Shown: one piece after another, positions 1-8,396 of the stretch
Layout of the letters: the number at the start of each line of letters is the position of its first letter
How positions within the stretch are numbered: position 1 is the stretch's first letter
Assembly: GCA_019359245.1 (NCBI GenBank)
Contig: JAHHHR010000041.1
Coordinates: 1 to 64,000, forward strand
Direction of reading: 5' to 3'
From: Nostoc desertorum CM1-VF14
Lineage (GTDB): Bacteria; Cyanobacteriota; Cyanobacteriia; Cyanobacteriales; Nostocaceae
Length of the DNA stretch: 64,000 nucleotides
The notes under the pieces: generated by a model
What the model was told of the DNA's origin: nothing
The model's input: only the letters and a program-made list of their open reading frames with translations
The model's database searches: none
Made by a program: the position numbers and the translations under genes

Positions 1-53
1 GTAGGCATCGCCTGAATATGTTCTTGAAGAGCTTGCTTTTGTTCTGGGGTCAT
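1..53 (-). pseudogene. N-terminal fragment of a possible transposase, cut by window edge
   Basis: On the minus strand an ATG at 53 opens a frame beginning MTPEQKQALQEHIQ that runs off the window. The opening resembles, from memory, the start of ISKra4-type transposases found in cyanobacteria. The last codons visible fall in the motif GGCGATGCCTAC, a short dispersed repeat that recurs at about 3130 and 58422, so the coding sequence may already be interrupted here. Too short for a firm call. Confidence 0.25.
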
Positions 54-140
54 CGGTAAGTAAATATACTCATCTTACCTATCCTGACTGATTTTCGCCT
101 TCTTTGCAAAAAACTGGGATGCTCCCCCAGTGTTCTCAAT

Positions 141-326
141 TTGTCACCCTATTCTCCTGATTTTAATCCGATTGAACTTTGGTGGTCACAACTTAAATCT
201 TTCTTACGTCAATTCTCTCCAACCACAACAAAAATGGTTGATATTCTGATTGCAACGGCTCTTGATTTGATGAATCCGAAACATCTAAAAAACTGGTTTA
301 CAGACTGTTGCTACTGTACTTCATGA
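141..326 (+). pseudogene. IS630-type transposase, C-terminal remnant
   Basis: The 61-residue frame contains SPYSPDFNPIELWWSQLK. This is the conserved C-terminal block of IS630/Tc1-like DDE transposases, in which the glutamate of NPIE is the third catalytic acid. The first two aspartates and the whole N-terminal half are missing, and the upstream frame does not resemble the family, so this is a dead fragment. It uses a TTG as apparent start only because the frame is broken upstream. A different IS630 type is represented by debris at 58.0-58.7 kb. Confidence 0.7.
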
Positions 327-879
327 ACCTGCAATATGCTGTGAGTAAATTTGGGAGTGAACCTCAATGTTTGGGAGATTAATCATCACGCTGCACCTCG
401 GTTCAATTCCACATACAAGATCCAAAATCAACAAGATTTAAGGATTATTCTTCAACCTTCTCTAGTAAAAGTCAATTTGCACCCAGTCGGTTTCAACAAA
501 AAGTTAATAATCGCAAGTGACAAATGTAATGCTCTCGACATGACATTTATTCGATGTCAGCAGATATCTATAATAGATAATTTAGAGCTATAGACTCTCA
601 GGAGAACTCAAACCCAAACCACAAAAACTTCTACAACAAACTTTCATGAGTTTTAATCTACAAGGATTAATCAAAGTAGACTTTCAAGGCAAATCTAATC
701 TATCGCAAGCAAACCAAATAGGATTGCTGTTATTTAAAAACTGATACAACTTGTATACTTTATATACTAATCAACTAAGTCTGCTATTTTTAACCAACAA
801 TACTGCTCTTTCCCGTGAAAAAACCCAGTTTAGTCAATAGCCGAGCTTTGCAATTTTACCTCATGATTTATAATTACTT
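327..879. other. Gene-poor stretch
   Basis: No gene can be supported here. An 80-codon open frame at 351-593 (plus) has no ribosome binding site or recognisable motif. A second frame around 604-744 could be the tail of a lost gene, since it ends in a stop after a low-GC hydrophobic stretch, but I do not recognise it. The region is flanked by transposase debris on the left and a rearranged regulator gene on the right, so it is probably decayed sequence. Confidence 0.4.
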
Positions 880-1287
880 ATGACCAACACTGTATATTCC
901 TCTGGATTCCACATTAATTCTAGTCAATCCAAAGGAGACATCCTCATCGTTGATGACAAGCCGGACAACCTTCGGTTATTATCCGGCTTGTTGAGCGATC
1001 GCGGCTATGATGTACGGGCAGTCATGAGTGGTTCAGCTGCTCTTATGGGAGCGAAAGCGCAGCCACCAGGATTTGCAGAACTTACACCCCGCGAAATGCA
1101 GGTTCTCAAAATGATTGCAACAGGTTCTAGTAATCGAGAAATTGCCCAAGCGCTCTTTCTTTCTGAAGGAACTGTTAGAAACCATATTTCCCACATTTTG
1201 ACTCGCCTGAATTTGCGCGATCGCACTCAAGCCGCGATCGTTGCCAATACGTATCTCTCTTTTCTGAATGATTCAGTAAGCGGTTGA
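880..1287 (+). CDS. LuxR-type DNA-binding protein with internally deleted receiver domain
   Basis: The 135-residue product starts with the first part of a CheY-like receiver domain (residues about 20-63, with ILIVDDKPDNLRLL). It then jumps at ...AKAQPP directly into a complete LuxR/NarL helix-turn-helix (about 66-125: LTPREMQVLK, SNREIAQALFLSEGTVRNHI). A normal receiver is about 120 residues. The block after PP that carries the phospho-acceptor aspartate, the conserved Thr/Ser and the Lys is absent. The acidic pair DD remains but there is nothing to phosphorylate. The frame is intact across the junction, so the product may be a constitutive HTH protein or the gene may be dying. No histidine kinase lies nearby. 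Confidence 0.75.
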   Translation: MTNTVYSSGFHINSSQSKGDILIVDDKPDNLRLLSGLLSDRGYDVRAVMSGSAALMGAKAQPPGFAELTPREMQVLKMIATGSSNREIAQALFLSEGTVRNHISHILTRLNLRDRTQAAIVANTYLSFLNDSVSG

Positions 1288-1495
1288 TCGAATTGAATTG
1301 TAGGTCGATGCAATTCAATTCCAGACCGATGCAATCAGAGTTATAGAGTTATTTGACAATTTCGCCGTATTAATTCTCCATCAAACTAAGTAAGAACCAC
1401 CAATTGAATACGAGCGCTATTTTCTTAGCCTGTCTGCTTTACTAAAAAAATGGCAAGAAGTTTCAATAATATTAAACAGCAACAAGGATTAGCGC

Positions 1496-2617
1496 TCAAA
1501 CTGGATGGAAGTAAAAAGCAGCACCTAATATAGCATAGGTTGCTAGCAGCAACATCCCCTCTAACCAGTTAGAGCGACCATCCAAACTAATTAAGTTGGC
1601 AATGACCACTGCAATGATCACTGCAACAACCTCAAACAAGTTAAAGTTTAAGTCCATTGGCTGCCCAATTACCTGCCCAACTAGTACAAGAAGCGGCGCA
1701 ACTAACAAAGCAACTAGTAGGCTCGATCCCATTGCTACAGATACTGCCAAATCCATATTGTTCTTAATCGCTACTCGGACAGCAGTTACATATTCGGCTG
1801 CACCTCCAACTAGTGGTAACAGAATTACTCCGGTAAACAAAGGTGTCAATCCTAGCCCTTTTGTTGCCTCTTCAACCGCACCAACAAAAATCTCAGACAC
1901 GAATGCTATACCAACTGTTGCCACAAGCAAAATACCAACCCAAAGGCTCAAGTTTGGCAAAGAATGCTTATCTTGCTCTGTAGCCTGGTCTTCAGAAACC
2001 TTATCTTCTAGTTCTACAACCCCAACATCGTATAGGTAGCTGTGAGTCTTCAAGGAGAATAACAGCGTCAAACCATAAACTACAATTAAAATAACTGCTA
2101 CAAAAATCGACAGCTTAGTAATAGCCCTTTGCTCGACCACATTAGATGTAGTAATCACCATTGCCGGGAGTACAATTGCAGTCACTGCTAATGTCATTGT
2201 CGAACCATTGACTCGCGCTGCCATTGGCTGAAAAGTCTGCTCCTTATAGCGTAAACCTCCTAGCAACATAGATAGCCCCATTACCAGCAGTAAATTACTG
2301 ATAATTGTCCCGGTAATACTGGCTTTGACAATATCTACTAAGCCTTGTTTGAGAGCTACTAGAGCAATAATTAGCTCAGTTGCATTACCGAAGACTGCAT
2401 TTAACAAACCTCCTATAGAAGGTCCTAAAACCACAGCAATTTCTTCTGTTGCCTGACTCAGCCAAACTGCTAACGGAATGATTGCAACTGCTGAAAGCCC
2501 AAACACTATTAATGCATCCCATTCTAACTTTTCTGCCACAATGGCAATCGGGACAAAAACTAGCAAACCAATTGAAATTAGATTTTTAGTTTGTATATTT
2601 TTGAGTGCGGTTGGCAT
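1496..2617 (-). CDS. cax: Ca2+/H+ antiporter, CaCA family
   Basis: A 373-residue polytopic membrane protein with the two homologous alpha-repeats of the cation/Ca2+ exchanger family. Repeat 1 contains GNATELIIALVALKQG (about 77-92). Repeat 2 contains GGAAEYVTAVRVAIKNNMDL and then SVAMGSS (about 273-300). These motifs carry the acidic residues (TE, AE) that bind Ca2+ in the family. About 11 hydrophobic segments are visible, with a short acidic loop (about 205-218) between the halves, as in bacterial CAX proteins. Expected role: proton-driven Ca2+ export at the plasma membrane. It stands alone, with AT-rich intergenic DNA on both sides. Confidence 0.9.
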   Translation of the reverse strand: MPTALKNIQTKNLISIGLLVFVPIAIVAEKLEWDALIVFGLSAVAIIPLAVWLSQATEEIAVVLGPSIGGLLNAVFGNATELIIALVALKQGLVDIVKASITGTIISNLLLVMGLSMLLGGLRYKEQTFQPMAARVNGSTMTLAVTAIVLPAMVITTSNVVEQRAITKLSIFVAVILIVVYGLTLLFSLKTHSYLYDVGVVELEDKVSEDQATEQDKHSLPNLSLWVGILLVATVGIAFVSEIFVGAVEEATKGLGLTPLFTGVILLPLVGGAAEYVTAVRVAIKNNMDLAVSVAMGSSLLVALLVAPLLVLVGQVIGQPMDLNFNLFEVVAVIIAVVIANLISLDGRSNWLEGMLLLATYAILGAAFYFHPV

Positions 2618-2889
2618 AACTATATAGCTCTAATAATGAGAACTCTCGTTTAATGAATTAAAATAACTGCATCAAAGAACCAATTTTTCTTATCTGTAAC
2701 ACTTGCTAAAAAACCTACCAGTATATCAATTTGCTTTTCCTAAAGGATTTTATCTGCTACAAAGAACTTTGCTAACTGGCTAAAGATGGATGACGCTGGT
2801 AAATAAACTAATCCCTTCGATTGCTTTTTTCCCAAACGCCATTTTGATTCGAGCTTTGCAAGACCAATGGAAACGCTCTACGTGGCGTG

Positions 2890-3076
2890 ATGAATACATG
2901 GAACTACCACGCTGTGCAATCCGCACCGACATTGGTGGAATTCCGCAGTCTCTCAGTGGGGTTACGATGTACGTAATCGGCTGATTGCTGATGTGTTTGA
3001 TGATAATGGGCAAGAATTCATCCAATTCACCAATGGTAAAATAATTTTGGTAGAGACGGCTTGGCGCTGGGAGTAG
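2890..3076 (+). pseudogene. Frameshifted small-protein remnant
   Basis: Two overlapping plus-strand frames look coding when joined. One opens at ATG 2890 (MNTWNYHAVQSAPTLVEF). The other, one base out of phase, runs from 2939 to a stop at 3076 and reads SQWGYDVRNRLIADVFDDNG and then FIQFTNGKIILVETAWRW. The second part has balanced, protein-like composition. I do not recognise the family. A longer minus-strand frame (2780-3148) covers the same bases but shows no motif. Best read as a decayed gene, with low confidence. Confidence 0.3.
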
Positions 3077-3140
3077 AAACGAGTCCTGGAATATGCTAGT
3101 AGTTGAAATGCGTTTCCTCTTTGGGTTGTCGTAGGCATCG

Positions 3141-3599
3141 CTACTCACTCCACTTTATCAGCACCCCATCCACGCAAATAATCCCCCAGTAAGGAAACTT
3201 CACCAGCAATTTCTTGATTGCAATCTGCAATGCTGGATTAGCATTCCAACACGAGAGCAAGAAGTCAAACCCCGGATTCTGCCCCAAATTCGCCGCAACT
3301 TTGAGTTTCTGCATATGCTCCGGCCGTACATTTGACCCCGCTACAATCGCCTCATGCGACCATTTTTCAGCGCTGGTGAAAGGTGCGGCGGGACTTTCAT
3401 CCTCATTAACTGTTTTGACTCCTACACCTGAAACTGAATTTTCAACTAACAACGAAGTGGGATTACTCTGTTCTACTTGCCTCTGTGTTTGATTAGCGTA
3501 GACGTGAAACGGCTTGTCGTTAGACATCGCAGAATTTAATGATTTTTCATTTTTAGCGACGGGCGCGGCAAAACAAGTACTTTCATGAGGGAATATCAC
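3141..3599 (-). CDS. Hypothetical protein
   Basis: A 152-codon frame beginning with GTG. An internal ATG at 3527 (MSNDKPFHVYANQ) is an alternative start, and neither has a convincing ribosome binding site. The N-terminal half is low in hydrophobic residues. The C-terminal half (about 90-152, from PEHMQKLKVAANLGQNPGF through KKLLVKFPYWGIICVDGVLI) is compact and looks like a small folded domain. I do not recognise it. Its 3' end abuts the dispersed repeat with GTAGGCATCGC at 3130, which suggests a rearranged 3' end. Confidence 0.45.
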   Translation of the reverse strand: MIFPHESTCFAAPVAKNEKSLNSAMSNDKPFHVYANQTQRQVEQSNPTSLLVENSVSGVGVKTVNEDESPAAPFTSAEKWSHEAIVAGSNVRPEHMQKLKVAANLGQNPGFDFLLSCWNANPALQIAIKKLLVKFPYWGIICVDGVLIKWSE

Positions 3600-3627
3600 T
3601 TCAACACTACAATCAAAGCATATTACT

Positions 3628-4380
3628 TTACTTGTAGGCTACACAAACATAGTGAAACGCAGGTTCTTTAATCTCAGTTTGTTTTATTTGCAAATTAGAC
3701 TGCCAAGCTTCAACAGGTAAAATACCATGTTCGGTTAACTGCCAACGTCCCAGCAGTGGTTTAATACTGGCAGAGTTGCGTGTATAAATAGTCAGACCCA
3801 TTGATTCTAGGATTTCTTTCATTTTGGGCTCTGCCGCAGCTTCACCTTCAAAATCTAGCGCCAGAAAACTTCCTGGAGGTGCCCAGTCATAGAATCTATC
3901 GTAGGCTTTTGCCAAAATTTCATCAGACATAAAACCTTGAAGACCTACGCAAATCATGCCCAAACGCCGAATCGATCCCAGCGATTGAGTTAAAATTGAG
4001 CGATCGAGCATATCAATGTTTGTAATATCACAAAAGGTATAGAAAGCATTAGAGTTATGGGCTAGAATTTCTTGACCAAGTTTGATATTGACTGGATCGA
4101 TATCGGTATAGAGTACCTTTGCTTCTGGCACATTTTCATGCACATTATCACAAGTTGGTATTCCAGAAGCAAACACAACAAATTGGTCGATTCCTTGAGA
4201 TGCAATATAGCGGCTTGCACGACCTATATAATTGCGTAGCATACGGAAAACTTTTGGGAAGTGTGGATAAACTGAATCAAATATTTGGCAAACCTCTACC
4301 TCTGCGGGAAAATGATGAGAACCTCCAAGCCAATAATCAACAAGACGGCCAGAATTAGGAACGTATGCAGCAGTCTCCAT
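3628..4380 (-). CDS. DUF574-type SAM-dependent methyltransferase
   Basis: The 250-residue protein matches the S-adenosyl methyltransferase family known as DUF574/Methyltransf_19. The N-terminal block RLVDYWLGGSHHFPAE corresponds to the family's Y-LLGG-NF-AD signature. It is followed by FASGIPTCDNVHE and the SAM-fold strand with an acidic end, VLYTDIDPVNI. The family is most common in actinomycetes, often near secondary-metabolite genes, and its substrates are mostly unknown. It lies downstream of, and in the same direction as, the P450 and unknown gene at 4.9-6.8 kb, but about 520 bp of debris separates them. The ATG at 4380 follows a purine-rich AAGGGAG-like ribosome site. Confidence 0.8.
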   Translation of the reverse strand: METAAYVPNSGRLVDYWLGGSHHFPAEVEVCQIFDSVYPHFPKVFRMLRNYIGRASRYIASQGIDQFVVFASGIPTCDNVHENVPEAKVLYTDIDPVNIKLGQEILAHNSNAFYTFCDITNIDMLDRSILTQSLGSIRRLGMICVGLQGFMSDEILAKAYDRFYDWAPPGSFLALDFEGEAAAEPKMKEILESMGLTIYTRNSASIKPLLGRWQLTEHGILPVEAWQSNLQIKQTEIKEPAFHYVCVAYK

Positions 4381-4434
4381 TACTACTCCCTTCTATTCAA
4401 ATTAGATAAATATATTTGTGTTGTTTGCTTACAG

Positions 4435-4485
4435 TTAAAATGAAACGGGCAATGTTTCCAAACCGCGAATTGCTAGGTTGGGTAT
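4435..4485 (-). pseudogene. Tail of a second, deleted cytochrome P450
   Basis: Sixteen codons and a stop read IPNLAIRGLETLPVSF on the minus strand. This is nearly identical to the last residues of the intact P450 next door (IPNLAMRGLKTLPLAFS). The match at both protein and DNA level shows that a paralogous P450 once ended here and was removed by deletion. Confidence 0.7.
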
Positions 4486-4689
4486 CTAAATTAAATTTTT
4501 TACATAAGGTGCAAAGCAAGAAAATACTGGACTATTACTTTGGAAATAAACTAAATTAAAACCAATAATTCCTGCAAGAATCAAGCTAATAAAGACAGCT
4601 TTAGCTGCGCTAAATCCCAAATCATAAGCAATTGCTAGAAATAGAAAAAGCCTAGCTATTCGTTTAATCCTTAGAATAAGGGTATGAGT
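4486..4689 (-). pseudogene. Start-less membrane-protein fragment
   Basis: A 67-codon minus-strand frame without a start codon contains two hydrophobic stretches (IARLFLFLAIAYDLGFSAAK and AVFISLILAGIIGFNLVYF) and ends in CFAPYVKNLI. Its stop codon directly precedes the P450 tail at 4435-4485. It may be the end of an unrelated integral membrane gene brought next to the P450 remnant by deletion. The rest of 4690-4902 shows no coding signal. Confidence 0.3.
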
Positions 4690-4902
4690 TCAGCGGTCAC
4701 TACTAGTATTGTGTTAAGAATGTGAGCAAATTATCTAGTTTGGTTGGATAATTGCAATTGTGTCAGTAACCTACTAATAGCTCTGATAGCCAAAACCCCC
4801 ATCTATTTAATATAAAGTATTATCGTTACTTGATTGCATTTACTAAAGCAGATGCATATTAAATTAAGCTCAGAAGTTGTTTTAAACTCAGCGATAATTG
4901 AA

Positions 4903-6117
4903 TCAAGAAAATGCAAGAGGTAAAGTTTTTAAACCTCGCATTGCTAAATTAGGTATCCACTCAAGTTTAGAGGAATTTAGATATAGATTTGGGAAGCTTT
5001 GAACAAGAAAGTTAATTGCAACTTTGGTTTCCAAACGAGTTAGAACTGCACCAAGACAAAAGTGAATACCTAATCCCAATCCTAAATGACGGTTGTCTTG
5101 ACGAGAAATGTCTAGTTGATCGGGCTGGTGAAAGCGTTCAGGATCATGGTTGCCTGCGTGTAATAGACAATAAATCTTTTGTCCAGCTTGAATATTTTGT
5201 CCATTGATTCGCGTATCTAATTTAGCTCGGCGAACGACACTAAAAGCAGGACCACAATAGCGAAATAATTCTTCAACTGCATTGTCAATTAAGGCTGGAT
5301 TGTCTTTTAATTTTTGTAATTCAGCAGGGTTTTGTAAGAGTGCAAGTATACCGTTAGCAATTAAATGTGTTGTAGTTTCGTAAGCACCAGCCATTATGAC
5401 AATACACATGGTAGTAACTTCTTGAGTGCTAAGTTGAGCCGAACAATACGAAGCATTGGCTATTTTATTGATTAAAGTATTACTCTTAGAACAACGATGT
5501 TCTTCCACTAGCCTGTGAAAGTATGTAATACATTTTACTAAGTTTTGGTAGGTTGCATTAATCGCTTCATCGCTAGCATTATCGGCTCCAAGCAGAGTAA
5601 ATACACTACTACTCCAATCCTTTAATTCTGCAATATGCATTCGCGGGATGCCAAACATCTTTGCAGTCACCAGAGCAGGTAGGGGAACCGCAAAATCTTG
5701 AATTAGTTCCATTTCTCCCTTAGCACTAATATTTTTAATCAGTTGCCAAGTCAAATCTTCAATGCAAAGCTGATAACTTTCCATTAGTGAAGAAGTGAAT
5801 ACTCCAGATATAATATTGCGTAAAAATGTGTGTCTGGGAGGATCAGAAAAAACCATCCAAGTAACAAAAAACTTATTGCAAAAAATTAGTTTATCTTGGA
5901 GTGCAGACGACCTTCCCCTAGCAATTTGACCATTTCTATCAACCGAAAAATTTGTATCTCGAATCGTAGTTGAAATATCTTGATAACGTGTTAATACCCA
6001 TGACTCTAGACGAGTACACCAATAAACAGGATGATTTCGGCGCATCTCATTTAAAGTAGGTTCCGGTCGTGCGTAGAAATCAGGGCTAAATAAATCGTAT
6101 ATTTGCACAAATGACAT
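4903..6117 (-). CDS. Cytochrome P450 (bacterial soluble class)
   Basis: A 404-residue protein of typical bacterial P450 length. The I-helix motif is intact (AGAYETTTHL, about 243-252: acid-alcohol pair E-T). The K-helix ExxR is in EELFRY. The heme-ligand loop reads LGLGIHFCLGA (about 350-360), where Leu replaces the usual Phe at the start of FGxGxHxCxG while the Cys ligand is present. Arg after ETT-type helix and FSVVRRA fit CYP107/CYP-like enzymes acting on small molecules or carrier-bound substrates. It needs a ferredoxin and reductase, none of which is encoded nearby. The upstream 230-aa unknown gene ends 8 bp before its ATG, so the two are almost certainly co-transcribed. A duplicate copy once lay downstream. 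Confidence 0.9.
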   Translation of the reverse strand: MSFVQIYDLFSPDFYARPEPTLNEMRRNHPVYWCTRLESWVLTRYQDISTTIRDTNFSVDRNGQIARGRSSALQDKLIFCNKFFVTWMVFSDPPRHTFLRNIISGVFTSSLMESYQLCIEDLTWQLIKNISAKGEMELIQDFAVPLPALVTAKMFGIPRMHIAELKDWSSSVFTLLGADNASDEAINATYQNLVKCITYFHRLVEEHRCSKSNTLINKIANASYCSAQLSTQEVTTMCIVIMAGAYETTTHLIANGILALLQNPAELQKLKDNPALIDNAVEELFRYCGPAFSVVRRAKLDTRINGQNIQAGQKIYCLLHAGNHDPERFHQPDQLDISRQDNRHLGLGLGIHFCLGAVLTRLETKVAINFLVQSFPNLYLNSSKLEWIPNLAMRGLKTLPLAFS

Positions 6118-6125
6118 AGGTAAGT

Positions 6126-6818
6126 TTAACCCATACTTGCTTCTTTACCTTCAGCACTTCCGTTCCCGCGACGTGCCCTTTTTAATGATTTTGTAGAACG
6201 CAATATTTCAATTCTTGGAGGAATAACTATATATCTAGAACCACAATACTTAGCTTTAAAATTCTTCATCCAACCGTGATGGCTGAGTACACCTTTTGCA
6301 TCAAAACCAACAACAGAGACACCGCTACGGTCATAGCTTCCCGATAACAGAAAACACCAATAGGTTTGATCGGGAAATTCACCAAAATAATATTTAAAAG
6401 TTGCTGCGAATGCAAGATATCTTCTCAAATCCATGCTATGAAGACCTTCATCTTCATAGACCCGTTTGCTAAAAATCCCAGTTTCGTTAATTAATTCCGG
6501 TGTTTTACTATTGGAGGCGATAAACCATTGATCTTCTGAAACCATTGTATTCTTAATCATGGTTTCATTCTCGAAATTGATATTAGCTTTAATGCCAAAC
6601 TTATCACAAAGCTGCTGCATCGTAAGCTTTGCTGGTAAATAAATCAACAACTCATTCATTTTTGATAATTCGTTTCTCTCTTCTTCTGTAAAAGGACATT
6701 CAGAAATAGCAATATCTCCATAAAGATTTTTTACATAAGAAGCTAACTCTTGTTCTTGATTAGATTCCAATTGCTTGAATTTAGATTCTGATAATGCAGT
6801 TGATGATGTATGTAACAT
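6126..6818 (-). CDS. Unknown protein co-transcribed with P450
   Basis: A 230-residue soluble protein with no motif I recognise. The N-terminal third is acidic and helical (KQLESNQEQELASYVKNLYG). The middle has an aromatic-rich block (YLAFAATFKYYFGEFPDQTYW, about 141-161) followed by a GSYDRSGVSVVGFDAKG stretch. The C terminus turns abruptly basic and Gly/Ser rich (SLKRARRGNGSAEGKEASMG), which could be a late extension. A ribosome site AGGAAAAATA lies just upstream of the ATG. The stop is 8 bp before the P450 start. By context it may be a substrate-binding partner or tailoring enzyme for the P450 product, but nothing in the sequence proves that. Confidence 0.6.
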   Translation of the reverse strand: MLHTSSTALSESKFKQLESNQEQELASYVKNLYGDIAISECPFTEEERNELSKMNELLIYLPAKLTMQQLCDKFGIKANINFENETMIKNTMVSEDQWFIASNSKTPELINETGIFSKRVYEDEGLHSMDLRRYLAFAATFKYYFGEFPDQTYWCFLLSGSYDRSGVSVVGFDAKGVLSHHGWMKNFKAKYCGSRYIVIPPRIEILRSTKSLKRARRGNGSAEGKEASMG

Positions 6819-6925
6819 TATTTTTCCTCACAAAAACTAATATTTAATTGTTGTTAACTTTTTCCAACAATACCATTTAAAATGCAAGCCAAACTTCAAG
6901 TAGGCACACAGACTTATTTATTTTT

Positions 6926-7180
6926 TCAAAACTCATTTGATTGATATTTTGCTAACAGTTTCTGTCCTTGATCACCTATCTCTTGCAGAAGTTTTTCAAT
7001 CCTCTGCATAGCCATCGGTGATAACTTAGAGCGTTTATTTTCCCAACGATTAACTGTGGAATAAGTAACACCCAAATGTGTTGCAAACTGCTCTTGGGTT
7101 AAACCCGTTACAGTGCGAAGTTCATGGATGAGCTGTCCCAGTTTTGGTTGTTCGATTACCAAAGGCTTTTTAATAGTCAT
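6926..7180 (-). CDS. XRE-family helix-turn-helix protein
   Basis: A small protein of about 84 residues, mostly one Cro/C1-type HTH: IHELRTVTGLTQEQFATHLG, then VTYSTVNRWENKRSKLSP. The recognition helix is STVNRWE. An in-frame GTG at 7195 would add five residues. I prefer the ATG at 7180 because the extra residues are not conserved-looking. The C-terminal helix (AMQRIEKLLQEIGDQGQKLL) could mediate dimerisation. It is encoded upstream of the unknown/P450 pair in the same direction, about 110 bp away, and may regulate them, or may be an orphan antitoxin-like regulator. Confidence 0.7.
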   Translation of the reverse strand: MTIKKPLVIEQPKLGQLIHELRTVTGLTQEQFATHLGVTYSTVNRWENKRSKLSPMAMQRIEKLLQEIGDQGQKLLAKYQSNEF

Positions 7181-7539
7181 TAGCTCAAAACCCACTACTT
7201 GAGTAGCAAATAATGTGTAATTTGCTATATCGTAGTTACCCTCATACTAGATTGTAACCCGCTAATATACTGTTATTTATTTACTGTAACTTCAATATCT
7301 CTATGTAATTCACGCAACTTATACTTAAGTATGCTTGGTGAGAACTGGTTTAATGTACAACTGCTCCCAAAGCGCCATTGGACGCACGTAAATAATCAGA
7401 TGGGGATAGCAGAAGCAACATACCTCCTGGAGTTTAGACTAAATACGTCGAACCCAAAGAAAAAATAGGAGGTCTGATTAAACACAGACCCCTTTTGACA
7501 GAAGCGTAAGAGTTGTACCACCTACTTTCACCTGCCAAT

Positions 7540-7785
7540 ATGAAATTTGACAAACTTCAAGAATTTCGTCAAGCAGCTTACAACCATCTGGGCAAAGCCC
7601 ACGATGCGACTTTTGAATTGACTGATGCCATCTTGACGACTCGTAATGCTTACAGTTTGGCAGATTTATCCCTATCTCCATTTTTTCGACGCAAGTGGTC
7701 AAGCATCTATGAAGCTCTACAAGACAGCAGACCAAAGCGACAAAAATTGATGCAGTTGTACATAAAACAAATGCCAATACACTGA
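7540..7785 (+). pseudogene. IS-type transposase, N-terminal remnant
   Basis: The frame MKFDKLQEFRQAAYNHLGKA... with NAYSLADLSLSPFFRRKWSS and KLMQLYIKQMP matches the start of a transposase frequently seen in cyanobacterial genomes (IS701/IS4-like group, from memory). It stops after about 82 codons, far short of the family's several hundred residues, and all catalytic residues are missing. Its 3' end coincides with the truncated VOC gene on the opposite strand (7782-7829), so an insertion followed by deletion removed the rest of both genes. The 7200-7513 stretch to its left shows nothing else. Confidence 0.65.
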
Positions 7786-7829
7786 TTGAGGTTTTTAACT
7801 GGCAGATTGACGAAAACTTTGGTAGTCAT
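7782..7829 (-). pseudogene. Truncated VOC (glyoxalase-like) gene, first 16 codons
   Basis: On the minus strand a strong ribosome site (AAGGAGA) precedes an ATG at 7829 and the sequence MTTKVFVNLPVKNLNQ. This is the typical beginning of glyoxalase/VOC proteins and is then lost in the IS remnant. It lies about 100 bp downstream of the intact VOC gene and was probably the third gene of the DGPF-VOC-VOC operon. Confidence 0.65.
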
Positions 7830-7932
7830 GATTTCTCCTTTTGAAGTTGATTGCAGAGTAAAGAATTGGCAAAAAGTCGCTGGTGATTATATTCAAGGGA
7901 GATACTTGTAGGCATTTCCCTTGAATCACAGG

Positions 7933-8358
7933 TCAAACCGCCTGTTCACAGTTAACCATCCAGGGAATACCGAATTGATCGACTAACATTCCAAAGCGGA
8001 CAGACCAGAAGGTTTGCTCGAGCGGCATCTTCACTTTTCCGTTTTCTGCCAAGGCATGAAACACACGTTCTGCTTTTTCTGGCTCGTCAACGCTGATTTG
8101 CACGTAGAAGCCTTGGGGTGTTTCAAAATACCCAGGCGGGCTATCAGACCCCATCAACAGGCGATCGCCCAAATCAAGGCAGACATGCATGATTTTGTCA
8201 TGCCATCCGGCGGGTACATGTTCTGCTGAGGGTGCATCTTTGTGGGTCAGCATCATGACAATTTTGCCGCCCAGACATTGCTCATAAAACTTGAATGCTG
8301 CTTCACAGTTGCCGTTGAACATGAGATAAGAATTGATTTTCATCGTGCTTTTTGTCAT
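7933..8358 (-). CDS. VOC-superfamily PhnB-like protein
   Basis: The 141-residue protein has the beta-alpha-beta-beta-beta repeats of the vicinal oxygen chelate fold and the marker MKINSYLMFNGNCEAAFKFYEQCLGGK. It also has SDSPPGYFETPQGFYVQISV and ends in FGIPWMVNCE. This is the PhnB/3-demethylubiquinone-methyltransferase-like subgroup, whose biochemical role is usually unknown. A clear ribosome site AAGGAGAT precedes ATG 8358. It sits 38 bp after the DGPF gene in the same direction, in the common context of ECF42-type sigma factors, where such proteins are the main regulon members. Confidence 0.88.
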   Translation of the reverse strand: MTKSTMKINSYLMFNGNCEAAFKFYEQCLGGKIVMMLTHKDAPSAEHVPAGWHDKIMHVCLDLGDRLLMGSDSPPGYFETPQGFYVQISVDEPEKAERVFHALAENGKVKMPLEQTFWSVRFGMLVDQFGIPWMVNCEQAV

Positions 8359-8396
8359 TTAAGTATCTCCTTTTGATTTCAGGTTGAGCACTCTTC

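Noticed and set aside
351..593. 80-codon ORF with plausible composition
   Set aside because: No ribosome site, no recognised motif, and located in debris between an IS tail and a rearranged gene.
1596..2039. 147-codon plus-strand ORF antisense to cax
   Set aside because: It is Thr/Ser/Ala rich as expected for the complement of a hydrophobic membrane-protein gene. The minus-strand frame has all family motifs.
2780..3148. 122-codon minus-strand ORF
   Set aside because: It overlaps the more protein-like plus-strand frames and starts in a dispersed repeat. No motif seen.
7478..7777. 99-codon minus-strand ORF (Cys-rich)
   Set aside because: Antisense to the recognisable transposase N terminus at 7540-7785.
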